Shown: positions 1 to 6,416 of the stretch, piece after piece
Position numbering within the stretch: the first letter of the stretch is position 1
Layout of the letters: every line of letters begins with the position of its first letter
Source of the DNA: Prevotellaceae bacterium
Lineage (GTDB): Bacteria; Bacteroidota; Bacteroidia; Bacteroidales; UBA932
DNA length: 6,472 nt
Direction: 5' to 3'
Assembly (NCBI GenBank): GCA_031289385.1
Contig: JAITPP010000216.1
Span: forward strand, 1-6,472
Notes under the pieces: model-generated
Seen by the model: only the letters and a program-made list of their open reading frames with translations
Told to the model about the DNA's origin: nothing
The model's database searches: none
Translations under genes and position numbers: made by a program

Positions 1-472
1 CGCCGCGCCGTTTCATTAATTGAACCTGCTCTTCGTCGAGGCGCATAATACCGCCATACGAGTCGGCAGGCTTGTTGTGTCCTATAACAAAGCAATTCGA
101 CAGCGACGATATTTGATGGTTATTGCCTATGCCTGTCATTGGACCTCCTTGCGGAATTATATATTTAAAATCTTTTAATACTTCTAATATTTCGTCAAAC
201 GATAGAGGATTGTTGTATTTATTTTCTATGCGTTTAAATTCGGCAGCCAATCTACGATGCATATCTTCGGGCGATTTTTCGTAAATGTTTCCAAACGAGT
301 CTTTCATTGCATATTTGTTAATCCACACCGAAGCGGCAAGTTCATCGCCTTTAAAGTATTCGATACTTGCTTTCAATGCCTCGTTGTAAGAGTAAGTTTG
401 CATTTTGTTTTCTTTGGGTTGTTCATTGTTTTGATTGTCCAAGTCCAAAAAAGTAGTTTGTTTTGCTGTCAT
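1..472 (-). CDS. nrdJ: Class II (adenosylcobalamin-dependent) ribonucleotide reductase, N-terminal part, truncated by window edge
   Basis: Reading the minus strand from the ATG at 472-470 gives 157 codons with no stop, so the 5' end is present and the rest lies beyond position 1. The protein would reduce ribonucleotides to deoxyribonucleotides in the cytoplasm using a radical generated from coenzyme B12. Visible hallmarks are an N-terminal segment with NKYAMKDSFGNIYEKSPEDM (residues 52-71), PQGGPMTGIGN (107-117), then LSNCFVIG (124-131), whose Cys127 matches the first redox-active cysteine of the catalytic barrel, and DEEQVQLMKRRG (146-157), which usually continues as GVGHDLS in this family. 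No ATP-cone domain precedes the barrel, which fits the class II enzymes common in Bacteroidota better than class I NrdA. A second in-frame Met (residue 24) lies nearer the conserved region, so the start could be about 23 codons later. There is no clear Shine-Dalgarno sequence. The class II assignment rests on remembered family resemblance, because the B12-binding and C-terminal parts are not visible. Confidence 0.85.
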   Translation of the reverse strand, partial: MTAKQTTFLDLDNQNNEQPKENKMQTYSYNEALKASIEYFKGDELAASVWINKYAMKDSFGNIYEKSPEDMHRRLAAEFKRIENKYNNPLSFDEILEVLKDFKYIIPQGGPMTGIGNNHQISSLSNCFVIGHNKPADSYGGIMRLDEEQVQLMKRRG

Positions 473-529
473 AATTTATATGTATGTTTTTTGCTTTATT
501 AATCGAAAATTCATGAGAAAATTCGGTTA

Positions 530-562
530 CGAAGTTACTACGATAAGATGAAACAATTCAAA
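530..562 (-). promoter_or_regulatory. Candidate Bacteroidota-type promoter for the ribonucleotide reductase gene
   Basis: On the minus strand TTTG (562-559) is followed by a 21-bp spacer and TAACTTCG (537-530). This matches the Bacteroidota housekeeping pattern TTTG-N19-21-TAnnTTTG with one mismatch in the -7 box. It would place transcription start roughly at 520-525 and give a leader of about 50 nt before the ATG at 472. The AT-rich DNA makes chance matches easy, so this is a reasonable candidate rather than a firm call. Confidence 0.4.
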
Positions 563-584
563 TTTTGGCGAATAGTTTTACTAA

Positions 585-785
585 CACTTTTTTAACAAAG
601 CACGTTTTCAGCCAATAAGCAAGCGTTTAAGCAAAATTTATTTTGAGGATGCGGATGAAGTTTTAACGCAAGTAATTTTTGTTATTTGGAAAGTGCAGTT
701 CATTTATTTTAAAAGTCAGGATAAGTACAAGACGTTTGATGAAGTCAAAAAAAATATAATTGAAAATAGGCAAATTAATTTCTGA
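585..785 (+). pseudogene. Possible gene relic: open frame without a start codon
   Basis: The frame is open from just after a TAA at 582-584 to a TGA at 783-785 (66 codons) and contains no ATG. The product cannot be recognised, but the second half looks protein-like, with acidic and basic residues well mixed: YFEDADEVLTQ and then KYKTFDEVKKNIIENRQ near the end. The ending resembles the C-terminal tail of some transposases or small helical proteins, but this is too weak to assign a family. The TGA overlaps the ATG of the next small frame (TGATG), an arrangement typical of real coupled genes. The absence of a start and of flanking coding sequence suggests a decayed fragment, or simply chance in AT-rich DNA. 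Confidence 0.2.
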
Positions 786-961
786 TGAAATATTTATTTC
801 AATATGCTCTTGTAAATATGTTGTCGATTGTCAGTTTTGGACAATGTTGTAATTGGTATAAGAAAGGTTATCAACATTTTTTAAAATCAAAAAAAATCTG
901 CGTAAATCTGTCATATCTGCGTCATCTGCGTGCCTTTTTAAATCATCAAATCAACAACTAA
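785..961 (+). CDS. Possible 58-residue small protein or truncated secreted-protein remnant
   Basis: An ATG at 785 opens 58 codons ending at TAA 959-961. The first 20 residues (MKYLFQYALVNMLSIVSFGQ) resemble a short signal peptide ending in SFGQ, a common ending in Bacteroidota, and are followed by a Cys pair at 21-22 that could alternatively suggest a lipoprotein. From about residue 37 the frame is written by the ATCTGCGT repeat and the last residues by the 16-bp tandem array, so the C-terminal part is repeat-derived and unlikely to be native. The best reading is the 5' end of a former secreted-protein gene interrupted by repeat DNA. A genuine small protein is less likely, and chance is possible. 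No function is proposed. Confidence 0.2.
   Translation: MKYLFQYALVNMLSIVSFGQCCNWYKKGYQHFLKSKKICVNLSYLRHLRAFLNHQINN
896..931 (+). repeat. Degenerate ATCTGCGT short tandem repeat
   Basis: ATCTGCGT occurs at 896-903, 915-922 and 924-931, with a variant ATCTGTC at 906-912, giving four copies spaced 9-10 bp apart. The segment 896-912 reappears as an imperfect reverse complement at 6179-6195 (15 of 17 positions), after folC. It reads as a fragment of a dispersed intergenic repeat; no coding role is expected. Confidence 0.7.
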
Positions 962-994
962 ACAAATCAACAACTAAACAAATCAACAACTAAA
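947..994 (+). repeat. Three perfect tandem copies of a 16-bp unit
   Basis: The unit CAAATCAACAACTAAA occurs at 947-962, 963-978 and 979-994 with no mismatch. A degenerate A/C-rich continuation, including CCAACTAAAC, runs to about 1027. There are no intervening spacers, so this is not a CRISPR array. The perfect identity implies recent slippage amplification. It ends roughly 60 bp upstream of the phoH -7 box, so copy number could alter upstream DNA, but no regulatory role is shown. Confidence 0.9.
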
Positions 995-1055
995 CAAAAA
1001 ACAATAAACCAACTAAACAAAAAAACATTTAATTATCTCATTAAAAAACTTTTTG

Positions 1056-1063
1056 TATCTTTG
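1056..1063 (+). promoter_or_regulatory. Bacteroidota -7 promoter box (TATCTTTG) upstream of phoH
   Basis: TATCTTTG matches the TAnnTTTG consensus of Bacteroidota primary sigma promoters at every defined position. It lies 28 bp before the phoH ATG, implying a leader of about 20 nt. No good TTTG -33 element is seen 19-21 bp upstream, where the sequence is ATTTAATTAT-like, so the promoter would depend mainly on the -7 box. It is the obvious candidate for driving phoH-purC and perhaps the downstream genes. Confidence 0.6.
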
Positions 1064-1091
1064 TAAATTAGATTAGAAATTAAAAAATTTA

Positions 1092-2066
1092 ATGACAGAA
1101 AAATTATTGGTTATCGAAGATATTGATATTGTTAAGTTGTACGGAATAAATAACGTAAACTATAATTTCATTGTTTCGCAATTTCCTAAACTTAAAATTA
1201 TTTCGCGCGGAGGTGAAATTCGCGTAATTGGCGATGATGCAGAAATAGAACGTTTCGAAAATAAATTAAACATCATCACCGAATATTTGTTGAGGCAGGG
1301 AAATTTGACGGAGTCGATGCTGGCGGATATTTTTTTGAAAGAAGAAAATTTTGAAACAGGCAGCAATATCAATACAAACGACATAATTGTTTACGGAAAC
1401 AACGGACGAATAATTCGCGCCCGCACCGAAAATCAACGGAAACTTGTAGAATTTTACAAACAAAACGATTTACTGTTTGCCGTTGGTCCGGCAGGTTCGG
1501 GAAAAACTTATACGGCTATTGCGCTTGCCGTATGTGCGTTGCGCAACAAAGAAGTTCGCAAAATTATTCTTACCCGTCCGGCAGTTGAGGCAGGAGAGAG
1601 GCTCGGATTTTTACCCGGCGATTTTAAAGAAAAACTCGACCCGTATTTGCAACCTTTATACGACGCATTAAATGACATGATTCCGCCGCGCAAACTTCAA
1701 ACATATATTGAAGATGGAACGGTACAGATAGCGCCGCTTGCATATATGCGCGGGCGCACGCTGGATAACGCTTTTGTGATACTTGATGAAGCGCAAAATA
1801 CAACTCTTAATCAGATAAAAATGTTTCTTACGCGAATGGGATGCAATGCCAAATTTATTGTTACAGGCGACGTTACTCAAATTGATTTGCCTTTCAAAAA
1901 CGATTCGGGATTGCTGATAATTCGCCGAATACTTGCAGATGTAAAAAACATAGGATTTATTGATTTCGACAACAGCGATATTATCAGACATCCTTTGGTA
2001 AAAACGATTATCAACGCTTTTGAAAAAAATGAAGAAAATAACAATAATAAAAATAAAAAACGATGA
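1092..2066 (+). CDS. phoH: PhoH family ATPase (PhoL/YbeZ type)
   Basis: This is a 324-residue cytoplasmic P-loop ATPase of the PhoH family, close to the usual length of the YbeZ/PhoL subgroup. Residues 1-110 form the N-terminal region typical of that subgroup. The ATPase core follows, with Walker A GPAGSGKT at 132-139, TRPAVEAGERLGFLPG at 161-176, PLAYMRGRT at 215-223, Walker B VILDEAQN at 229-236, the VTGD segment at 257-260 and DIIRHPLV near the C terminus (296-303). In other bacteria YbeZ-like proteins are linked to ribosomal RNA processing together with the YbeY endoribonuclease; the exact substrate here is unknown. The end is an Asn/Lys-rich, low-complexity tail (EENNNNKNKKR) outside the conserved core. 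The start ATG is close behind a good -7 box and lacks a Shine-Dalgarno sequence, as is normal for the phylum. The stop overlaps the purC start by 4 bp, indicating co-transcription and probable translational coupling. Confidence 0.95.
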   Translation: MTEKLLVIEDIDIVKLYGINNVNYNFIVSQFPKLKIISRGGEIRVIGDDAEIERFENKLNIITEYLLRQGNLTESMLADIFLKEENFETGSNINTNDIIVYGNNGRIIRARTENQRKLVEFYKQNDLLFAVGPAGSGKTYTAIALAVCALRNKEVRKIILTRPAVEAGERLGFLPGDFKEKLDPYLQPLYDALNDMIPPRKLQTYIEDGTVQIAPLAYMRGRTLDNAFVILDEAQNTTLNQIKMFLTRMGCNAKFIVTGDVTQIDLPFKNDSGLLIIRRILADVKNIGFIDFDNSDIIRHPLVKTIINAFEKNEENNNNKNKKR

Positions 2067-3019
2067 AATCTATTGTAAAAACAGAATTTGATTTTTCAAA
2101 ACAAACAGGCAAATATGTAGGCAAAGTGCGCGACGTATATAGCATTGCCGACGATATTTTAGTAATGATTGCTACCGACAGAATTTCGGCATTTGATGTT
2201 GTGTTGCCCAAAGGAATTCCTTACAAAGGACAGGTATTAAACCAAATTGCATCAAAATTTTTGGATGCAACGGCGGATATTGTTCCAAATTGGAAAATTG
2301 CATCGCCCGACCCAATGGTAACGGTGGGATATAAATGTCAGTCGTTTCCTGTTGAAATGATTGTTCGCGGTTATCTTACGGGAAGTGCGTGGAGAGCCTA
2401 CAAATCGGGCAGTCGCGAAATTTGCGGAGTGAAAATTCCCGACGGAATGCGCGAAAATCAACAATTTGAAAAACCGATAATAACGCCTACAACCAAAGCA
2501 GAACTTGGCACGCACGATGAAGATATTTCGCGCGAAGAAATTATTTCGAAAGGTTTGATTTCGGAAGAAGATTATTTGAAACTCGAAAAAATTACGCTTG
2601 CATTGTTTGAACGAGGCAGCGAAATGGCGAAAAAACAAGGATTAATACTTGTTGATACAAAATATGAATTTGGAAGACTCGACGACGAAATTTATCTTAT
2701 CGACGAAATTCACACACCCGATTCGTCGCGATATTTTTATGCCGACAGTTATGCCGAAAATTTTAAAAACGATAAACAGCAACGCCAATTATCAAAAGAA
2801 TTTGTGCGAGAATGGCTGATGGAAAATAATTTTCAAGGCAAGCAAGGACAACAAATTCCCGAAATGACAGACGAAATTGTTGAAAATATTAGCAATAGAT
2901 ACATCGAATTATATGAAAATATTGTTGGCGAAAAATTCAAAAAAACAGATTACACCGCCGATATTTATGTTCGTATCGAAGAAAACATAAAAAATATGCT
3001 GGTTAGACTTGTTTTTTAA
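2063..3019 (+). CDS. purC: Phosphoribosylaminoimidazole-succinocarboxamide (SAICAR) synthase
   Basis: This 318-residue cytoplasmic enzyme of de novo purine synthesis joins CAIR and aspartate, using ATP, to make SAICAR. Diagnostic segments are all present: GKVRDVY (20-26) in the nucleotide-binding N-terminal lobe, ATDRISAFD (37-45), the first family signature FPVEMIVRGYLTGS (95-108), the second signature LVDTKYEFG (196-204), and DEIHTPDSSR (214-223). The length is typical of the longer, about 300-residue form seen in Bacteroidota and yeast-like enzymes rather than the roughly 240-residue E. coli form. The start is fixed by the ATGA overlap with phoH (ATG 2063-2065, phoH TGA 2064-2066) and by the conserved N terminus. 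The gene looks intact, with no missing key motif. It ends in TTTTTTTAA 30 bp before the next ATG. Confidence 0.97.
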   Translation: MKSIVKTEFDFSKQTGKYVGKVRDVYSIADDILVMIATDRISAFDVVLPKGIPYKGQVLNQIASKFLDATADIVPNWKIASPDPMVTVGYKCQSFPVEMIVRGYLTGSAWRAYKSGSREICGVKIPDGMRENQQFEKPIITPTTKAELGTHDEDISREEIISKGLISEEDYLKLEKITLALFERGSEMAKKQGLILVDTKYEFGRLDDEIYLIDEIHTPDSSRYFYADSYAENFKNDKQQRQLSKEFVREWLMENNFQGKQGQQIPEMTDEIVENISNRYIELYENIVGEKFKKTDYTADIYVRIEENIKNMLVRLVF

Positions 3020-3049
3020 TTTGTAATTTCACAAAAAATATACAATAAA

Positions 3050-4759
3050 ATGAAAAGAAAAATGTTGAAATATCTATTGCCGTTTGCTTTGCTATTGTTT
3101 GTTTTTTCTGCTTTTTCACAAGTTGAAATAAAAAAATCGACAGAAAAAATACGCATTGGCGACAATATTTATTACGTTCATCTTGTAAAACAAGGTGAAA
3201 CAATTTATTCGCTTTGCAGAGTTTATGGCGTTTCGCAGGATGAACTTATATCGATTAATCCGCAACTGTCGCAAGGCTTGAAAGCAAATCAACGATTGAA
3301 AATTCCCGATAAAACGGAATCAAAATCCGAAATAGCAAAAACGGTAAAAAACGAAACAAAAATTACTGCTGATGCAAATAAAAAAAATGAAATTGATACA
3401 AAAAATATTGATTCCGAAACAACACCATCGGCTATAAAACACAAGGTAAAAAGCGGCGATGACATTGAGTCGATAGCAAAAAAATATAATTGTTCGGTTG
3501 AAAGTATTTTAAAATATAATGCGTTTTTAAATCAAAAAACAAAATTAAAAAAAGGACAGTATCTTACTGTTTATCCCAATGACAACGCGATAGAAAACGA
3601 AAATATTGTAGAAAATACAACACCGCAAGACACAATAATTACAGAAAATAAAGAGTTGTTTGATGTTGATTGTAACGCAAATTTATACTCGGACGATACG
3701 CTGAACGTGGTATTATTATTGCCCATGAAAACTGCAATTATAAACGACAATCAGATAAAAAATCAACGCAACAGTTACGATTTTATTGAGTTTTACGAAG
3801 GTTTTCTTTTGGCAATCGACTCGTTAAAGCGCAATAATATTTCGGTAAATATTAAAACTTTTGATGTGAACGATGCAAAAACATTAACCGCGCTTGATTC
3901 AACAGTATTTGAAACTGCGCAATTAGTAATCGGCAATATTTCTAAAACCATGATGAGCGCGTTCACAAAAATTGCAAATCAATATAAAGTGCCGATTGTT
4001 TCAACGTTTTCTCACGAAACGGAAAATATTGCATCCGAAAATAAATATTTTATTCAGGCGTTCACGCCCTTAGAACTTCAAACCGAAAAACTTAATAAAA
4101 TATTGTGCGATTGCAATGCCGACGAAAATATTGTTATAATTTACGAAAAAATAACCGATTCGATAGGCTACAATAATTTTTTGAAATCGCTTAAAAACTG
4201 CGAAAAACAAACAAATACATATAAATATATTTTGAAAAGTTATAACGATGGTTTGAAAAATGTGCTGAAAAAAGACACCAAAAACAACATCTTTGTAACA
4301 TCCAACAGCAACGTTTTTGTTATGGATGTTTTGTCGAAACTGAATGCACTTTCGATAAGCATGAAATGTGACATAACGGTTTACGGCTCGTCGCGCTGGA
4401 AAACGTTTGAAAGCAGTTTGAATTTCGACTATATTCACAATTTAAATTTGACTACGATACAACCGTTTTTTGTAGATTACAATCGCGCCGAAGTGAAAAA
4501 TTTTATAGCAAAATACAGATATTATTACAAAGGCGACCCATCAAGTTTTTCGTTTCAGGGTTACGATTTAGGGCTTTATTTTGTTGATAAATTATCTAAA
4601 TACGGAAATAATTTTATCGACTGTATAACAAACGAAGAAGTATCAACTCTTTTGCAAACGCGATTTAAATTCAGCAAAACTAAGCCGCAAAGCGGTTTGG
4701 TAAATACCGAATCGCTGTTGCTTAGAAATACAAAAGATTTTAGTGTTGTTGTTGAATAA
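3050..4759 (+). CDS. Secreted protein with two LysM domains and a type I periplasmic-binding-protein-like domain
   Basis: This 569-residue protein has a lysine-rich start and a hydrophobic stretch (residues 7-22) ending in AFSQ, a clear signal peptide with probable cleavage near residue 23. LysM 1 spans about 42-86 (YYVHLVKQGETIYSLCRVYG at its start) and LysM 2 about 130-175 (HKVKSGDDIESIAKKYNC at its start). They are separated by a charged, Lys/Asn-rich linker (88-128). LysM domains bind peptidoglycan glycan strands, so the protein is probably held in the periplasm. Residues about 218-560 resemble a type I periplasmic-binding or LppC/PBP1-like fold: LNVVLLLPMK (218-227), FYEGFLLAID (248-257), IGNISKTMMSAF (294-305), KVPIVSTFSH (313-322), and SSFSFQGYDLGLYFVDKL (498-515). 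No permease or ATPase gene is adjacent, so an envelope-sensing or scaffolding role is as likely as transport. The ligand is unknown. The ATG at 3050 was chosen over the Met four codons later because both give the same signal peptide. Confidence 0.85.
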   Translation: MKRKMLKYLLPFALLLFVFSAFSQVEIKKSTEKIRIGDNIYYVHLVKQGETIYSLCRVYGVSQDELISINPQLSQGLKANQRLKIPDKTESKSEIAKTVKNETKITADANKKNEIDTKNIDSETTPSAIKHKVKSGDDIESIAKKYNCSVESILKYNAFLNQKTKLKKGQYLTVYPNDNAIENENIVENTTPQDTIITENKELFDVDCNANLYSDDTLNVVLLLPMKTAIINDNQIKNQRNSYDFIEFYEGFLLAIDSLKRNNISVNIKTFDVNDAKTLTALDSTVFETAQLVIGNISKTMMSAFTKIANQYKVPIVSTFSHETENIASENKYFIQAFTPLELQTEKLNKILCDCNADENIVIIYEKITDSIGYNNFLKSLKNCEKQTNTYKYILKSYNDGLKNVLKKDTKNNIFVTSNSNVFVMDVLSKLNALSISMKCDITVYGSSRWKTFESSLNFDYIHNLNLTTIQPFFVDYNRAEVKNFIAKYRYYYKGDPSSFSFQGYDLGLYFVDKLSKYGNNFIDCITNEEVSTLLQTRFKFSKTKPQSGLVNTESLLLRNTKDFSVVVE

Positions 4760-4788
4760 AATTGCGTTGATTTTTGCATTTGTTTATT

Positions 4789-4810
4789 TTGAAAAACATA
4801 TATTTTTCAA
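4789..4810. promoter_or_regulatory. AT-rich 8-bp inverted repeat before folC
   Basis: TTGAAAAA (4789-4796) and TTTTTCAA (4803-4810) are perfect inverted repeats around a 6-nt loop, CATATA. The site lies 29 bp upstream of the folC ATG in the 80-bp gap after the LysM gene. The stem is too AT-rich to be a convincing terminator. It also overlaps an imperfect -7-like TATATTTT (4799-4806). It might be an operator, a weak hairpin or chance. Confidence 0.3.
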
Positions 4811-4839
4811 TCAAATGTTTTATAAAATTTAAATTTCAA

Positions 4840-6153
4840 ATGACTTATTCCGAAACTACAAATTATCTTTTCAATAGTTTGCCGATGTTTCATCGCATTG
4901 GCGCGTTGGCATATAAAGCAAGTTTGGATACAACGCTGAAATTGGATGAAATTTTTGGCAGTCCTCACAAAAAATTTAAATCAATTCATGTTGCAGGAAC
5001 AAACGGAAAAGGCTCTGTATCGCACATTATTGCTTCGGTTTTGCAAAGCGCGGGCTACAAAGTGGGACTTTATACATCGCCGCATTTAACCGATTTTCGC
5101 GAACGAATAAAAATTAACGGAAAAGAAATTTCCGAGCAGGAAGTTATTGATTTTGTAAAATCGTATAAACATATTTTCGACGAACTTCAACCTTCGTTTT
5201 TTGAGATGACTGTTGCTTTGGCTTTCGATTATTTTGCAAGGCAGGCTGTCGATTTTGCCGTTGTTGAAGTTGGGCTTGGAGGGCGATTGGATTCTACAAA
5301 TATTATTTCGCCGCTGTTGAGTGTGATAACAAATATCGGCTTTGACCATACCGAATTTTTGGGAAATACAATTACTGAAATTGCAGGCGAAAAAGCAGGA
5401 ATTATTAAACCGAAAACACCAATCGTAATTGGCGAATGGAACGACGAATCGGCAATTGTTTTTGCCGAAAAAGCAAAACACGAAAACGCCGAAATTATTT
5501 TTGCATCACAATGTATGAAAGCCAATAAAACAAACGGCTGCGACACATATCAGGAATTTGAAATATCTGCGCTGAATAATGATTTTATCGATTTCGAAAA
5601 TCAGAAAATAAAACTTGATTTACTTGGCGATTATCAACAAAAAAATATAATTACTGCACTTGCGGCTATCGCTGTTTTGCAAAAAAACAATCTTCCGAAA
5701 ATAAATAATGATGCGATATTCAGCGGATTTGCAAACGCTGCGCAACAAACAGGTTTGCGCGGACGTTGGCAAATTCTTTCAAAAAATCCGCTCACAATTT
5801 GCGATACAGGACACAATTCGCACGGCTTAAATTTAAGTATGACGCAGTTGAAATCCATTAAACGCAATAAATTATTTTTTGTTTTTGGAATGGTTGGCGA
5901 CAAAGATTTAAACACTGTTTTATCGCTTTTGCCGAAAGATGCGTTTTATATTTTTACAAATGCCGATATTCCGCGAGCAATGCCTGCCGTCGATTTGGCG
6001 AAACGTTGCGCTGCGGAAAATTTGCACGGCGAAACAATTTCAAATGTAAAAGACGCATTATTTTACGCCCGCAAATCGGCGCAAAAAGATGATGTTATTT
6101 TTATCGGCGGCAGCACTTATGTTGTTGCCGAAATTATTGATGTATTAATGTAA
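4840..6153 (+). CDS. folC: Dihydrofolate synthase/folylpolyglutamate synthase
   Basis: This 437-residue cytoplasmic Mur-ligase-family enzyme adds glutamate to dihydropteroate and/or extends the polyglutamate tail of folates, using ATP. With Met1 at 4840, the N terminus reads MTYSETTNYLFNSLPMFHRI, a typical FolC beginning. An in-frame TTG at 4774 would add 22 unconserved hydrophobic residues and is rejected as a start. Motifs in order are the P-loop GTNGKGS (53-59), YTSPHL (78-83), VEVGLGGRLDSTN (142-154), ITNIGFDHTEFLG (163-175), IAGEKAGIIKP (181-191), whose lysine region is normally carbamylated, RGRW (307-310), DTGHNSHG (322-329) in the C-terminal glutamate-ligase domain, GMVGDKD (350-356), and GGSTYVVAE (423-431). 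Whether it has both activities or one cannot be told from the sequence. The gene begins 80 bp after the LysM gene, so it may have its own promoter or be read from upstream. It looks complete. Confidence 0.95.
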   Translation: MTYSETTNYLFNSLPMFHRIGALAYKASLDTTLKLDEIFGSPHKKFKSIHVAGTNGKGSVSHIIASVLQSAGYKVGLYTSPHLTDFRERIKINGKEISEQEVIDFVKSYKHIFDELQPSFFEMTVALAFDYFARQAVDFAVVEVGLGGRLDSTNIISPLLSVITNIGFDHTEFLGNTITEIAGEKAGIIKPKTPIVIGEWNDESAIVFAEKAKHENAEIIFASQCMKANKTNGCDTYQEFEISALNNDFIDFENQKIKLDLLGDYQQKNIITALAAIAVLQKNNLPKINNDAIFSGFANAAQQTGLRGRWQILSKNPLTICDTGHNSHGLNLSMTQLKSIKRNKLFFVFGMVGDKDLNTVLSLLPKDAFYIFTNADIPRAMPAVDLAKRCAAENLHGETISNVKDALFYARKSAQKDDVIFIGGSTYVVAEIIDVLM

Positions 6154-6178
6154 ATTTTAAAATCGATGTTGCACTTGC

Positions 6179-6219
6179 GACAGATTTATGCGGATAAAAA
6201 ACTTTGCGGGCTTTGCGGT
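6179..6219 (-). repeat. Inverted partial copy of the ATCTGCGT repeat, followed by a CTTTGCGG doublet
   Basis: The reverse complement of 6179-6195 is ATCCGCATAAATCTGTC, matching ATCTGCGTAAATCTGTC at 896-912 in 15 of 17 positions. Both differences are transitions. Just downstream, CTTTGCGG occurs twice back to back with one extra base (6202-6210 and 6211-6219). Together they look like fragments of dispersed non-coding repeat DNA. Confidence 0.55.
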
Positions 6220-6363
6220 AAAGAAAAAGAAATTATCAAATTGATTATTTATTATTGACTATTGATTATTAAACACACAAAAAAAAATTAAATTTAGTGA
6301 TGAAAAATAAGGCTAAAACTTTTTTTGAAGTGCTATTCCGCCTGAAAGGCGATATTTTCATAA

Positions 6364-6394
6364 CCGCAGGTAAGGCGTCAGCCGCAACCTGCGG
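6364..6394. repeat. 8-bp hairpin with a nested inner hairpin
   Basis: The arms CCGCAGGT (6364-6371) and ACCTGCGG (6387-6394) are perfect reverse complements around a 15-nt loop. That loop itself contains GGC-GTCA-GCC (6374-6383), so a stem within a stem can form. There is no T-run after it, so it is not a classical terminator. Confidence 0.7.
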
Positions 6395-6416
6395 GAGTAA
6401 ATGCCACACAACAATC

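Larger units (their letters stand above)
473..1091. other. Divergent intergenic region between the reductase gene and phoH
   Basis: This 619-bp stretch separates two divergently transcribed genes and is unusually long for housekeeping neighbours. From left to right it contains the reductase leader and candidate promoter, two short open stretches that may be relics (585-785 and 785-961), a degenerate ATCTGCGT repeat (896-931), a 16-bp tandem array (947-994) with an A/C-rich degenerate tail to about 1027, and the phoH -7 box. I looked for a cobalamin riboswitch, which sometimes controls B12-related genes, and saw no B12-box-like sequence on the minus strand. No tRNA or other structured RNA was recognised. 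Confidence 0.8.

Noticed and set aside
257..502. Plus-strand frame of 81 codons opposite the reductase gene
   Set aside because: The minus strand encodes a clearly recognisable ribonucleotide reductase here. The plus-strand product is Phe/Val-rich and typical of an antisense shadow.
473..620. Possible cobalamin riboswitch in the leader of the B12-dependent reductase
   Set aside because: No B12-box-like sequence or suitable conserved stem set could be seen on the minus strand. The inferred leader of about 50 nt is also too short.
947..994. Short direct repeats that might suggest a CRISPR array
   Set aside because: The 16-bp copies are immediately adjacent with no spacers and no cas genes are nearby, so this is a simple tandem repeat.
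2252..2638. Minus-strand frame of 128 codons within purC, and similar long antisense frames within the LysM gene (4070-4438) and folC (5086-5546)
   Set aside because: All lie opposite strongly conserved coding sequence and have Phe/Arg/Asn-rich shadow composition with no recognisable domain.
4774..4839. Upstream TTG start for folC adding 22 residues
   Set aside because: The extra residues are hydrophobic and unlike FolC N termini. The ATG at 4840 gives the expected family start.
6319..6327. T-run that might mark an intrinsic terminator after folC
   Set aside because: No GC-containing hairpin precedes the T-run on the plus strand.
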